Shown: positions 16,979 to 26,664 of the stretch, in pieces
How the letters are laid out: each line of letters begins with the position of its first letter
How positions within the stretch are numbered: the stretch's first letter is position 1
Origin: VYFG01 sp965248685
GTDB lineage: Bacteria; Pseudomonadota; Gammaproteobacteria; Arenicellales; Poriferihabitantaceae
DNA: 64,000 nucleotides
Direction of reading: 5' to 3'
Assembly (NCBI GenBank): GCA_965248685.1
Contig: CBDFKC010000002.1
Span: 682,001-746,000 of the forward strand
Made by a program: the position numbers and the translations under genes
The notes under the pieces: model-generated
What the model saw: the letters and a program-made list of their open reading frames with translations, nothing else
Databases searched by the model: none
What the model was told of the DNA's origin: nothing

Positions 16979-17524
16979 GTGATCCATACAGTATTAGAAA
17001 CAATTAAGGACGAACTCGAATTGTATTTGAAAAACAGTTTTGGCTTGGATGAGCAATTCGTAGTTTTGAACAAGCTGATTGAACAAGATGGCAATGTGCC
17101 GCAACATAATCAGGATAAAGTAGTGATCACTTTAATTAACTTAGAACATGAGACCAGCCAGCAATATATTGGATCGCAGCAACGTTTGTCAGGGTCATCT
17201 TTTTCCGTAACCAATCCAGCAGCTCTCTTCAATATAGAGCCGCTGTTTAGCGCTAATTTTGATGATTATAAAGAAGCACTAAAATTTCTTAACGCGACCA
17301 TTTCTTTTTTTCATACCAATAATTCGATTAATGCCAAGAATACACCTGAGTTATCATCAGATCTTCAGGCATTACATTTTGAAATTGAAAACTACAGTAA
17401 TGATGAAATTCAAAGTTTATGGAGTGCGATGGGGGCTAAATATCAACCTTCAATTATATACAAAATAAGACATGTCACTGTTCAAGCTGACCGAATACAT
17501 ACCGTTAGCAAACTGCCATCATAA
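16979..17524 (+). CDS. orphan Pvc16/DUF4255 contractile-injection-system protein
   Basis: Resembles the Pvc16_N (DUF4255) family, a component of extracellular contractile injection systems and related phage-tail-like particles, thought to cap the tube or sheath. The GTG start at 16979 is chosen because AGGAAG (16967-16972) sits six bases upstream and because the family begins M-I-H-T-V-L-E-T-I; it gives 181 residues. Matches include ETIKDELELYLKNSFGLDE, KVVITLINLEHETS, LFSANFDDYKEALKFLNATI and LWSAMGAKYQPSIIYKIRHVT. No sheath, tube, baseplate, spike or AAA+ gene is present in the window, so it stands alone between an IS relic and a hairpin terminator. Confidence 0.85.
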   Translation: MIHTVLETIKDELELYLKNSFGLDEQFVVLNKLIEQDGNVPQHNQDKVVITLINLEHETSQQYIGSQQRLSGSSFSVTNPAALFNIEPLFSANFDDYKEALKFLNATISFFHTNNSINAKNTPELSSDLQALHFEIENYSNDEIQSLWSAMGAKYQPSIIYKIRHVTVQADRIHTVSKLPS

Positions 17525-17525
17525 A

Positions 17526-17550
17526 GCACAGCAAATACCCCGTGCTGTGC
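17526..17550 (+). terminator. hairpin after the DUF4255 gene
   Basis: GCACAGCA (17526-17533) pairs perfectly with TGCTGTGC (17543-17550) across a nine-base loop, starting two bases after the TAA stop of the DUF4255 gene. Only a short T-containing tract follows, so it is a modest intrinsic terminator or mRNA-end hairpin. Confidence 0.5.
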
Positions 17551-18119
17551 AATTTACCAATTTACGCCGTGATCGGTAGATGAGGTATAACTGAATATGC
17601 AGTCTATTTTATGAGGCTTGAATGACTGCTATGGAGATATTCTGCTATATTTGATAAAAACTAGACTGGCAGATCAGGGCCACCTTTAGACGGATGGGTT
17701 TAATTCTGTGACCGACAGAACCATACTCAATTATGTCCTCTAGCTAGTTATTGCATTATGTTTCGAAACAAAGGCTATCCATTTTCTGAAGAATAAGTTG
17801 TAACAGAATTTCATGTACTCATAAGATGCAACAAAGGAGTGCTGCTATTTTAGGAGCACCTATATTTGACGACGACACCTGGGAATACAGATTCAATTTT
17901 GGAGAAGGGAAAATTAATTTTAAGTAGGTGTTTTCTAGGTAGAGTCATGTCAGTAAGTGGGACAATGAAATTCGAAAATAAATCTATTTTGAAGTGGCTT
18001 TCGAATTATTTTTCGAGATAAAAGCACCAAGCTTTGACATTTCAATCTGGCAGAATCATACTCAAGTTTCTCGCCCAGATGATTTTCCTGAATGATCACT
18101 CTACTTAAGCTACATTCCC
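17551..18119. other. intergenic stretch, one possible short coding remnant
   Basis: AT-rich with no convincing gene. A 33-codon frame from ATG 17826 to the stop at 17927 (plus strand) reads protein-like (APIFDDDTWEYRFNFGEG), which could be the end of a lost gene, but it is too short to assign. No tRNA or clear hairpin was seen in the rest. The promoter of the PhyH gene presumably lies at its right end. Confidence 0.4.
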
Positions 18120-19022
18120 ATGCAAAATTCAGAAACATCTAAAAAAGGATTTAACAGTACGACCATTCCATGGTCGGCACCGGACATTACCGGGTTCGAC
18201 CCTAGCAATGTATCTGAGTATTCCGCGAACTCCAAGGATATTGAAACCTTCCAGCGAGATGGTGTTGTGATATTGCGTGGTGCATTCTCTGAATGGGTTG
18301 ATACGCTACGATCTGGCTTGGACCGCAATTTGGCGGCCCCTGAAGCATATCGTTATCCGTGCGAGAGTTTACCGGTGGGAACACCAGGTCGTTTTTTTGA
18401 CAGCTACTGTAATTGGGATTTAATTCCCGAGTACCGCGATTTTGCACTAAACTCCTACGCGGCATCCATGGCGGGACAATTTATGCGATCTACCACAGTG
18501 CAATTGTTTCACGAACATACGTTTTTGAAAGAACCAGGTACTCAACGAGCTACGCCCTGGCATCAGGATTTACCGTATTACTGCGTCAACGGGAATCAGA
18601 CTGCTAGTGTATATGTGGCCTTGGACCAAGCAGACGAAGATGTTGCAGTGCGTTTCGTTAAAGGGTCCCATGCCACGGGAGACCTTTATTTTCCGCGCGT
18701 ATTTATGGATGGGGCGAGTTTCAATAAAGATGATCAATCTATGAGCCCGGTACCGGATATCGATAATAATCTGAGCGATTACGAAATTTTAACAGGAGCG
18801 TTAGAGCCCGGAGATACCATTGTATTCAATTTCCGCACGCTTCATGGAACGACTAATGCACCACTAAAAAAACGACGCCGAGCGTTTTCTATGCGATGGT
18901 TTGGTGATGATGTTACGTACTGTGAACGGGTTGGAGAGACCTCACCATCATTTCCTGAAATAGATTTTCGACATGGCGATGGTATGCGCGAAGATTGGTT
19001 CCCCGTTATCTGGCGCGAATGA
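18120..19022 (+). CDS. phytanoyl-CoA dioxygenase (PhyH) family enzyme
   Basis: Fe(II)/2-oxoglutarate-dependent oxygenase of the PhyH superfamily, 300 residues, cytoplasmic. Iron ligands are visible as the HxD in PWHQDLPYY (H148, D150) and a distal His in LHGTTNAP (H242); the 2-oxoglutarate-binding Arg is probably in the RRRAFSMRW segment that follows. The opening FQRDGVVILRGAFSEWVD is typical of the family. The substrate is not predictable: members hydroxylate acyl-CoAs, amino acids, ectoine and others. It stands alone on the plus strand, followed by a GNAT gene some 260 bases later. Confidence 0.9.
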   Translation: MQNSETSKKGFNSTTIPWSAPDITGFDPSNVSEYSANSKDIETFQRDGVVILRGAFSEWVDTLRSGLDRNLAAPEAYRYPCESLPVGTPGRFFDSYCNWDLIPEYRDFALNSYAASMAGQFMRSTTVQLFHEHTFLKEPGTQRATPWHQDLPYYCVNGNQTASVYVALDQADEDVAVRFVKGSHATGDLYFPRVFMDGASFNKDDQSMSPVPDIDNNLSDYEILTGALEPGDTIVFNFRTLHGTTNAPLKKRRRAFSMRWFGDDVTYCERVGETSPSFPEIDFRHGDGMREDWFPVIWRE

Positions 19023-19280
19023 GATCGGGTAGCTCTTTGCCTGAATGGGTAAGCTTGGGTCAGATCATGGCCAATTATATTATCTCGGTAATTGCATTAG
19101 CAAATTGTACGATTGTCGATTTTCGATATCTCTCGGCAATATTCCTCCAGGCCGAACTTTAGAATTCGCTAAAACCTGATTCTTGATAAAAACAGAATTC
19201 CAGAATTCCATCAACTCTATCCAAAGCATACTTTTTAGAAGCTGATTGCTCAAAAGTAGAACCAAGAGAATGCCTTAAAA

Positions 19281-19775
19281 ATGCAAACACAAAGCGAATT
19301 ATCTGTTAAGGGAGTTCGGCTGCGTCGTGCGAAAGCCGATGATGCTGATGTGCTTACAGAATTGTGTATTTGCGCAAAACGTTCAAATGGCTACGATGAA
19401 TTGTTTATGGCTAAATGCCGAGAAGAATTAACCGTGACCCAGGAGCGATTGTTAAAAGGAGAATATTGGGTTGCCGAAGCCAATGAAATATGCGGATGTG
19501 CCTGCTTGGACGCTGACCATGAATCCAATTCGGGTGAAGTACACTCTTTTTTTATTGACCCTGACTGGCAACGAAAGGGTATTGGTCAACTACTTTGGCA
19601 CAAAATACTGCAGCGTGCGAAGGTCCAATCACTAGAAATACTGCACCTCCACGCCGATCCTTTTGCTGTTCCATTTTATAGTGCTATGGGCTTTACTTTA
19701 AAAGGTGATGTGCCGTCTGGATCAATAGACGGGCGTCAATTGCCTCATATGATCTATAAAATCGTAAGCGCGTAG
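19281..19775 (+). CDS. GNAT-family N-acetyltransferase
   Basis: Transfers an acyl group from acyl-CoA to an amine of an unknown substrate; 164 residues. The GNAT fold is indicated by the N-terminal GVRLRRAKADDADVLTEL strand-helix, the central beta strand EVHSFFIDPDWQRKGIG with the pyrophosphate-binding Q/R-x2-G-x-G loop (QRKGIGQLLW), and the C-terminal ADPFAVPFYSAMGFTLKG typical of this superfamily. No clear neighbour relationship; the promoter region upstream is AT-rich. Confidence 0.88.
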   Translation: MQTQSELSVKGVRLRRAKADDADVLTELCICAKRSNGYDELFMAKCREELTVTQERLLKGEYWVAEANEICGCACLDADHESNSGEVHSFFIDPDWQRKGIGQLLWHKILQRAKVQSLEILHLHADPFAVPFYSAMGFTLKGDVPSGSIDGRQLPHMIYKIVSA

Positions 19776-20090
19776 CAATTCGCCCCCACAAACGGTTTCA
19801 TCATTCCCTGCCGCTCAAAATTCTGTAGCAGGTGGTCACCGATCATAGGTGTTCCAATCAAAAATACAAACCCTAGAGTAATCGCTCATCGGATGCGTTG
19901 AGATTCCGACAAGACTAGTAAAAACTCTTCAGACCAAGCGGACATAACTACAGTTCCTACGAAATTCAGATTAAATTTACGACCTGACCTCTAGGATAGA
20001 ACTTAAATTGATTCTGTAGATTTCACGCAATCGGGACAATTAGTGCCTGGCCCGGATAGGATTTTTATTGTTTTAGCAGGTGCTATTGAG
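19776..20090. other. intergenic region between convergent genes, nothing recognised
   Basis: Separates the GNAT gene (plus) from the dioxygenase gene (minus), which converge here. No open frame of protein-like quality, tRNA or strong terminator hairpin was seen. Confidence 0.5.
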
Positions 20091-21293
20091 TTACCCCGCC
20101 ATTCCCTGCAGATAATTTAATTGGCTCGACTCACTATCAACTTCTGCCTGTAGAAGTCGAAGAGTGGAATAAAAATCATCCAAATCCACTGAACTGGTCA
20201 AGACTGACCGGGTAGGCTCTTCCGTGGAATATTTAGTTCTGCCATGCAGGACTCTCTGATTATTGAACAATAAGCCTTCACCGGCCTTTAACTTAAAATT
20301 AAGTCTCAACGCCGGGTCGTAAACGATTTCGAAAATACGGCGTAGCGCGTGATAGCCAGGGCCAACCAGCTCATGGGGTAAATCAAGCGGTGCTATTTGA
20401 CGTTCGTTTAGCCTTACGCCGCAAACTTTTTGGTCCGGATCAAGTTGTATTACTGGTAATCGCGATTTATACCACCGTTGTTGCTGCCCACTATTTGCTG
20501 CCTGATCAAGACGGTGACTAACAATTGGAATTTTGGTTAACAGTTCAAAATCCTCTGGAAACTGTTTGCGTAGGCGATTAACCGCCTCAAAACCATCGAC
20601 CAGTGTCGAATCACCGCCAACTACGCTGGGTCGAATTACCTGAAAAATAGTAATTCCGATTCCCGACAAGCGGTAAGTCTCGTCGATATGGGGATCAAGA
20701 GCGTCAGTAATGTCGCCAACGTTATCAACAGAAATCTTGTTGGTGAGCTTATAAGTTCCAAAATGGGTTTGACGTTGGGGACCGACTAATTCAATTATCT
20801 CATTGGATCTGCTTGACTCTACTGGTGCATTATAGATTTTACAGAAACCAGTATCACAAATTGTCTTCAGCATAGACAGCCTGGCCTTGTCATCGTGGCT
20901 AACCAGGGTGAAATCGACAGAAGGAACCCGTTGTTGCATTGATGCGTCCCATAGTTGGGGCTGGTGACTTCTAAGCCTGCATTCTTCCTGGGAGTTACAA
21001 TGTTGCCTTAGCCAGCGGGCGCTGTATGAAGAGATATGGGAATCGTTTGACCAGACTAGCTCAACGTTTTCTTCACTAAAGCGTACTTCTGCTGGCTGTA
21101 TGTCTTCTGGAATATGGTGAATTCGAATTCGCCTTACTCCATTTAGAGAGGTACCGCAGTGTTTGCATTCACATTGATGTCTGAGCCATATCGGATGGTA
21201 TCGACTATTGTGGCCGTCTTCCCAATTGACAACCAGGCAAGACTCTTCAATGGTCGCTCGACGAATGGTATCTCGTAGATAGTCTCGCGGCAT
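20091..21293 (-). CDS. gamma-butyrobetaine/trimethyllysine-type dioxygenase
   Basis: Fe(II)/2-oxoglutarate-dependent hydroxylase of the TauD/TfdA superfamily with the N-terminal DUF971-like zinc domain that marks gamma-butyrobetaine hydroxylases (carnitine synthesis in animals, quaternary-amine metabolism in bacteria). Zinc ligands: CECKHCG near residue 45 plus a later His. The catalytic HxD is in DPHIDETYR and the distal His in VLHGRTKYS, with the 2-oxoglutarate Arg in EPTRSVLTS. ATG 21293 has AGGTGA nine bases before it; an in-frame GTG at 21305 is the alternative. It heads the leftward series of amide/amine catabolic genes. The actual substrate is unproven. Confidence 0.88.
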   Translation of the reverse strand: MPRDYLRDTIRRATIEESCLVVNWEDGHNSRYHPIWLRHQCECKHCGTSLNGVRRIRIHHIPEDIQPAEVRFSEENVELVWSNDSHISSYSARWLRQHCNSQEECRLRSHQPQLWDASMQQRVPSVDFTLVSHDDKARLSMLKTICDTGFCKIYNAPVESSRSNEIIELVGPQRQTHFGTYKLTNKISVDNVGDITDALDPHIDETYRLSGIGITIFQVIRPSVVGGDSTLVDGFEAVNRLRKQFPEDFELLTKIPIVSHRLDQAANSGQQQRWYKSRLPVIQLDPDQKVCGVRLNERQIAPLDLPHELVGPGYHALRRIFEIVYDPALRLNFKLKAGEGLLFNNQRVLHGRTKYSTEEPTRSVLTSSVDLDDFYSTLRLLQAEVDSESSQLNYLQGMAG

Positions 21294-21351
21294 TAGGAGT
21301 GTCACCTATGGTTTTCTGGATACCAAGGATGGCCCTATCAGCCTCCAATTG

Positions 21352-21759
21352 CTACCGATACTTTTCTAATAGATCTGCTATTCGCTTCAAAAAGATCGCG
21401 TGTTCACTGGCTTCTTCGGAAGAAAAAGAGCTTTCCAGAATTTTTACTGGTACGCCACGAATTCCTGAACAAATTCCAATTCTGTAATCTTCATGCAGTC
21501 GTTTACATACGGTAATGTACTTTCCTTCCATAGGCTGACGCCGAAATTTATCCAGCACGGTAATCAGGTCTTTACTATGATCGATTGGAGGCTGACCATT
21601 TTTGGGTGGTCCAGCAACCGGATTGGCCTTATGTTCTGCAATAAGCCGATTACGGGTTTCTTCATCGTGCAACAGCGGCAGCACATAAGTACGAGTAATG
21701 TAATCATCTGTACTGGCCCTGCCCTGGTCAGTTTGCACGCCTGTGGGTTTGTCAAACAT
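21352..21759 (-). CDS. dmfA1: N,N-dimethylformamidase small (alpha) subunit
   Basis: Small partner of the amidohydrolase that splits N,N-dimethylformamide-like amides into a dimethylamine and formate. 135 residues; known small subunits are about 132. The recognisable core is FRRQPMEGKYITVCKRLHED followed by YRIG, then SSEEASEHAIFLKRIADL, corresponding to the R-x-Q-P-x2-GKY and E-A-x-HA-x-F-L-R-R-I pattern of this family. GAGG precedes the ATG by eight bases. The large subunit gene lies upstream on the same strand, separated by a 124-aa gene of unknown role. Confidence 0.8.
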   Translation of the reverse strand: MFDKPTGVQTDQGRASTDDYITRTYVLPLLHDEETRNRLIAEHKANPVAGPPKNGQPPIDHSKDLITVLDKFRRQPMEGKYITVCKRLHEDYRIGICSGIRGVPVKILESSFSSEEASEHAIFLKRIADLLEKYR

Positions 21760-21789
21760 GGTTTTACCTCAAAATAATTATTTCGGGAG

Positions 21790-22158
21790 TCAGGTACAGC
21801 GACATGGTGCGGATTCACCTCGATCTTCTTTGATACGCTGGGCCTCGGCCTGGGCCAGTTCAGGAGAAGAGTAAACCTTGTCTTCGAACAGAATCATGGG
21901 TTTAAGCCTGTCTGCATTCAACTGGGCGACACACCATTCCTGGTTATCCTTGGTGCACACCACCATATAGGCGCCGGGAATGGGCCCGTAGCGTCGATTA
22001 TTGAGCACAAACAAACATTCAGCCAGATCATTGAGCTTGTCTAAGTCCAATCCCTCCATTGCTACCTTTTCGAGAGCATTGGGCGGGATTGAGGAGGCGC
22101 CAATTATTTCCTTGCCCTCAGGGCGCTCCATCATGGGTGTGGGTGTGGGATTCTGCAT
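21790..22158 (-). CDS. small unknown protein between the amidase subunit genes
   Basis: About 122 residues from ATG 22158 (TTG two codons earlier is possible). I do not recognise the family. The sequence is soluble, with LDLDKLNDLAECLFVLN, NRRYGPIPGAYMVVCTKD and a C-terminal charged helix ending in a Cys-x-Cys (APCRCT). Both ribosome sites are weak. It lies 30 bases before dmfA1 and about 50 after dmfA2, so it is in the same transcript; a role in maturation or as an accessory subunit of the amidase is possible but only inferred from position. Confidence 0.7.
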   Translation of the reverse strand: MQNPTPTPMMERPEGKEIIGASSIPPNALEKVAMEGLDLDKLNDLAECLFVLNNRRYGPIPGAYMVVCTKDNQEWCVAQLNADRLKPMILFEDKVYSSPELAQAEAQRIKEDRGESAPCRCT

Positions 22159-22210
22159 GAGCAATATATGTAGTTTCCAGGCTGCAATTTAAGGGTTAAC
22201 GCCAAATTTA

Positions 22211-24568
22211 TCAGGGTAGCGGCCCTTCCTTGAGAAACCCGTTGAGGGTGTTTTCCAAAATCCTTGAACAATTATTATTGTAATTATTATGCGACAGACT
22301 GCCGCACCAGGATAGCGAACCAGGGGCGAATAGCGCGCCATCCTTTGGAGTCTTGTAGTAAATCATGTCCGCTCGGACCTGGGGGTTTTCGGTACCACCG
22401 CCGTAATAACCTCTTACAGAAAAATGAATCTCTTCATTTACTTGTAGCATAAGGTTAGTGTGACCTTCTGATCGGGCCAGTAGAAAGGCATTGTGAGGGG
22501 TACCGAATTCGAGATCGTATCGGTCAAGCTCAAGTCCAGCAGCGCCGCCGCCCACCAATCCAAAGTCCCCGATAACCTCGTCCTCTCCAACCCCTTCAAA
22601 TATCCAGGAGCACTCGGGACGTTTGCTGTCTTCTTCTCTCCGGTAATAGGAGGAAACATCGAAGCCATAAGCGGTAAATGTCAGGCCGCAAAGCTTACTG
22701 GGAATCCGACCCCGGGCCCGCCACATGCCACCATACTTGCCGTCAAATGCATTATTGTATTCTCCGGGATTGGCGGTCCACGCTCGGGTTCCTGCTTCGC
22801 CCTTTCGTACTTCAATAATATTTTCGTTGTCCGGGTGATATTCGCTAATCCAATAGAAACCATTTGCGCCCAGATAGACCCAGCGCCCGCCTTCCAGCTG
22901 ATAGGAGTCATAGGCCGCATGCATTTTCTCCGAGGTGTATTCGGGATGGCTGCCCGTTAGTACAGTCTTATAGCGATTAAGTAACCCTACTCCTTCTCGG
23001 TGTAGGTCTTCGTCAGTATGGACATCAAATTCAAACCCCTTTTCCTCCAGCCAATCAGTCAAGTGAAGATCGCCATTGAGCTGCCACAAGGAAGGTGAAA
23101 GCCAATGACGGTATTTGGGCCGCATGTTCAATATTGGACGCAACCGGGAGGAATAACACACGCCACTGCCATCAGAGTGTAATGAGTAGGTTGATAATCC
23201 ATATTCCCTGTGTTCATTCAAATATAGATCCGAAGCGGTCATTACAGGGACCTTACCAGCCAGCAACTGGGCTACCACCGAATTAGTGCCCAGATTATCG
23301 TTGGAATACGCCATGTAACTATTAGTTGGCATGATGAAGGCAATCTTCGCACTGGCGGTGCCCTTTGGCGGACGCAAAACAAAGGGAATATAGTCTTCGG
23401 TATCCTGGGAGTCGTCTCCACCAATACGGAGTCGCACGGCGTACACGCCACTCTTTAACCCTTCGGCTACGGTTAGGGTGAAATCAACATCCCAGCGCGC
23501 GTCATCGATATCATCGTCATGGAAATGAATGGCGCCATACTCTTCCGGCTTGTGGTGATAAACAATTTCGTCCCCGGTCCAATTGTACCCCGTCATTGCG
23601 CGTACTGGCATGTTGATAATAAACCCGTTTAGCTGACAGGGTGATGTATCGATGATATGGGTCGAGGCAATATTGGTAGTGATATTTGCCTGAAAGTCCC
23701 AGGCTCCAACAACGCTATTGCGAATATCAGCGGGACATCCGGCGAAACCTCTGGCAAGGGATTCAATCTCCGCTTTGGACAGCGCCCGGCTACATAATCG
23801 GGGTCGATCGATTTTGCCGTTATACACATTGACTTGCTCTGGCAACTCAACTGGTTGACGTGCCTCCCGGTAATGTCCGCCAAAGATTTTTCGACCGGTT
23901 CGTTCTACCAAGGTCGATGCTGCCATCAGCAACGGCGCGTCGTTAATTCCTGGTGTCAGACTGTTGGTCGCCTCAATCAACGCAGAGGTCTCGTCAGCCG
24001 GATACAGCATCGAAAGGCCCAGGCCGCCATTGGTGCGACTGACGACGGGCTCCTGATACAAGGTAACCCGCCCACTACTTTCGTCATAGGTCGCGGCCAC
24101 CAGGTACCACACCTTGCGCATTAACTTTTTATCGCTGGACAGGTTCATTACTTGCCCGTTGCCATCGCCGATTTCCAGGGACAAGCAATTATTGTCATCC
24201 ACAAACAGCCCATAACCACTTTTGTTTGACTCATTCCATTTTGTCAGGATGCCCTGTCGCCCTTTCTCTGGCGTGGTTGGAAAAATATAAGCTTGTAAGG
24301 TAAAGCTGTTTACGTTCAACCTGTCATCCTGGGGGATTACGACATAGGAGCCACCATGTATCCGTTGATTGCGTCCGGAATAAGTTGAATTGCAGGCGGC
24401 TGCAATTTCTTCTTCCTTGTATCCGGGACCATCAGGATTGGTGTCACCGTGAATTAATCGAACAAGGTGGGCTTCGTAAGATTCGTTATTTTCAGAGTTT
24501 ACATAAAACTGCAATGTGTCTCCGGGACAAACAGAATACTTGTCACTATAGCCTGTGATTCGTAACAT
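22211..24568 (-). CDS. dmfA2: N,N-dimethylformamidase large (beta) subunit
   Basis: Catalytic subunit of the iron-dependent dimethylformamidase-type amidohydrolase, cytoplasmic. 785 residues, like known enzymes (~760). The N-terminal part holds a LamG/concanavalin-like domain (SFTLQAYIFPTTPEKGRQG, CLSLEIGDGNGQVMNLSS). The C-terminal catalytic part contains TGSHPEYTSE, whose His-x-Glu matches the mononuclear iron ligands known for this family, and an upstream Tyr-rich segment NSYMAYSNDN that probably supplies the Tyr ligand. AGGT sits eight bases before ATG 24568. Transport, lactonase and hydrolase genes follow upstream, consistent with an amide-degradation locus. The true substrate may be another small amide. 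Confidence 0.9.
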   Translation of the reverse strand: MLRITGYSDKYSVCPGDTLQFYVNSENNESYEAHLVRLIHGDTNPDGPGYKEEEIAAACNSTYSGRNQRIHGGSYVVIPQDDRLNVNSFTLQAYIFPTTPEKGRQGILTKWNESNKSGYGLFVDDNNCLSLEIGDGNGQVMNLSSDKKLMRKVWYLVAATYDESSGRVTLYQEPVVSRTNGGLGLSMLYPADETSALIEATNSLTPGINDAPLLMAASTLVERTGRKIFGGHYREARQPVELPEQVNVYNGKIDRPRLCSRALSKAEIESLARGFAGCPADIRNSVVGAWDFQANITTNIASTHIIDTSPCQLNGFIINMPVRAMTGYNWTGDEIVYHHKPEEYGAIHFHDDDIDDARWDVDFTLTVAEGLKSGVYAVRLRIGGDDSQDTEDYIPFVLRPPKGTASAKIAFIMPTNSYMAYSNDNLGTNSVVAQLLAGKVPVMTASDLYLNEHREYGLSTYSLHSDGSGVCYSSRLRPILNMRPKYRHWLSPSLWQLNGDLHLTDWLEEKGFEFDVHTDEDLHREGVGLLNRYKTVLTGSHPEYTSEKMHAAYDSYQLEGGRWVYLGANGFYWISEYHPDNENIIEVRKGEAGTRAWTANPGEYNNAFDGKYGGMWRARGRIPSKLCGLTFTAYGFDVSSYYRREEDSKRPECSWIFEGVGEDEVIGDFGLVGGGAAGLELDRYDLEFGTPHNAFLLARSEGHTNLMLQVNEEIHFSVRGYYGGGTENPQVRADMIYYKTPKDGALFAPGSLSWCGSLSHNNYNNNCSRILENTLNGFLKEGPLP

Positions 24569-24653
24569 CGTAATTACCTCGACCTAATTGTCGCTTGTAA
24601 CAGGTTCATTGAAAAACTAAACATAGATTTACTGTGAGCACGCTGTCTAATCA

Positions 24654-26588
24654 TCATGCTTGTCCACCTGTTCTCTCTATATCACGTTCCAGATCGGTAG
24701 ATAATTCCATTTTGTAAGCGAGATACCAAATCATGCCCACACCTAATGCCCACCATATTATTTGCCATGCCCAGAGCGACGGCATTCCAAACTTCCAGGT
24801 TTCGTAACCCCCATTGGGGTCACCAAAGAAAATATTTCCAATTACTGCGCCCGGACCGATGGCAAAGAACATCCATACCAGTACTATTACACCGGCTACT
24901 GGCTTTGACCAACGTCTACGTGAAACCGACGCACTATAATCCTGGAAGAATTCATGAAAGCGATTCCGACGTAACCGGTCGGTTTCGTCTCGACTCATTG
25001 CGGACACCATCAGACAAACTGCAATATTAAAAAACATTCCCCAGGCAGCTGAATGAATGGTCCAGGGCCATCTGCCCCAGGGCAACGAATCGGCGGCGAG
25101 TTTCTGACCAAGGGGTTCGGTCATGACAACCGCAATTAGCCCCACGATGAGTCCGAGGCTGGCCGCTTGTCGAGTGATCCAGGGAAACCAGGTAACTGCC
25201 AGCAGTGATGGCCATAACTGAAAACCAAATGCTATGGCGAGGCTTCCTAATAAAATTGCGGCATCCATGGAGTAAGTTGCCAATAGCATGGCGGCGAGGA
25301 ACACAAGTCCAGTGCATAGCCTGGCTGCTGTCATTTGCTGCCTGTGGTCGGCATCAACATTAATATAGCGGCGATATATATCTCGGGTCAGGATATTTCC
25401 GGTAGTCGACATAAAGGCAGCGGCGGTAGCCTGAATGGCGGCAATGGCACAAACTGCAAACACACCAATAAGCCAGGGTTGTTCGGTGCTGATCAACTTA
25501 ATGAAATGCGGTATCAGTTTATTGCCTTCATGGCTGGCCAAAACCGGAATATGTTGAACCGGCACAATTCCACTGTCATTGACTTCGGCGGTAGCGCCCA
25601 ACAGATGGGCGCTCACACCCAATAGTGTGGCAAATAACACTAAAATTAATCCTACGCTGAATGCTGCTCCCCATATCTGATGAATGGCGAATCCACGGGG
25701 TGACTGGCTGGCGAATCCCCACATCGAAATTGCCGGCGACGCTGCGATACCCATTACCGACAGCATAAAGGTCAAGCACATAATTGCAGTCCAGGGGCCC
25801 CCTTCCGGTGCTTCGATGCCGAGCCCTGAGCTCCATTGAATCACCCCGGGGATGGCGAAATAGCCCGGGAAGTTTCCGCCGCCATTACCGTTTGATGTGC
25901 CCCATTGTCCAAACAAGTTTTGCGCCATATTTGCCAATCCTTTATTTAAGGCGTCAAATCCTCCGACCAAATCCAATGCGAAGGTCCCCAAAACGATCAC
26001 GCCAAAGGCAAATAGAACAAATTGAACCACCGCAATTTTTGCTATGGCCTGCATGCCTCCAGTAATCGAATAAAGCAGCACAAAGCCCGACAATATCCAC
26101 ATTGCGGGTTCTCGTGGTACCGCATTATCTGTTATCTCACTGATAACAAACCCGGAGGCACTAAATAACAGCGCGACAAATGGTATACCAAACAGCAGTG
26201 CGATGCCGATGGATACAATGCTCAAGGTGTCGCTTTTGAAATAGTCGCTAAACATCTCTCCCGAGGTCATATATCCGTAGCGCTGTCCCAGCATCCATTG
26301 TCGCTTCAATAGCACCAAACCGGAAAGCGCAACCGCTACACCGTAGAACGACGTATTGACGAATTGAAAGCCATCTCGAAAAACCAGGGCCGGGTGTCCA
26401 ATAAATGACCATCCGGCTAAGGTGACTGCGGTTACCGACAACGAAAACACCCAGGGTGACAAGCGTCGACTAGCTAACAGGAAATCACTGGTAGTATGGG
26501 ATCTTCGCAATGCCCGGATACCCCAAAAAAAACAGTATGCCCAGTAAAGCAATAAGAAGATAAGCAACCAGGTTAATCTATCGGACAT
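24654..26588 (-). CDS. sodium:solute symporter (SSS family)
   Basis: Inner-membrane Na+-coupled uptake transporter with about 13 hydrophobic segments, 644 residues from ATG 26588 (MSDRLTWLLIFLLLYW); a TTG at 26615 would add nine residues. Family signatures include LASRRLSPWVFSLSVTAVTL near the N-terminus and SGFVLLYSITGGMQAIAKI in the sixth helix region. The C-terminal ~100 residues extend beyond the core, with a cytoplasmic charged part (RDETDRLRRNRFHEFFQDY) and extra helices. Placed beside the dimethylformamidase genes, it probably imports the amide or amine metabolised there. Confidence 0.9.
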   Translation of the reverse strand: MSDRLTWLLIFLLLYWAYCFFWGIRALRRSHTTSDFLLASRRLSPWVFSLSVTAVTLAGWSFIGHPALVFRDGFQFVNTSFYGVAVALSGLVLLKRQWMLGQRYGYMTSGEMFSDYFKSDTLSIVSIGIALLFGIPFVALLFSASGFVISEITDNAVPREPAMWILSGFVLLYSITGGMQAIAKIAVVQFVLFAFGVIVLGTFALDLVGGFDALNKGLANMAQNLFGQWGTSNGNGGGNFPGYFAIPGVIQWSSGLGIEAPEGGPWTAIMCLTFMLSVMGIAASPAISMWGFASQSPRGFAIHQIWGAAFSVGLILVLFATLLGVSAHLLGATAEVNDSGIVPVQHIPVLASHEGNKLIPHFIKLISTEQPWLIGVFAVCAIAAIQATAAAFMSTTGNILTRDIYRRYINVDADHRQQMTAARLCTGLVFLAAMLLATYSMDAAILLGSLAIAFGFQLWPSLLAVTWFPWITRQAASLGLIVGLIAVVMTEPLGQKLAADSLPWGRWPWTIHSAAWGMFFNIAVCLMVSAMSRDETDRLRRNRFHEFFQDYSASVSRRRWSKPVAGVIVLVWMFFAIGPGAVIGNIFFGDPNGGYETWKFGMPSLWAWQIIWWALGVGMIWYLAYKMELSTDLERDIERTGGQA

Positions 26589-26664
26589 AAACTTTGTCCG
26601 AGCGATGCTCAACAAGGGCGGTACCAGCGAATTTGGAAATAGTCCTGTCCATTATCCAGATTGT

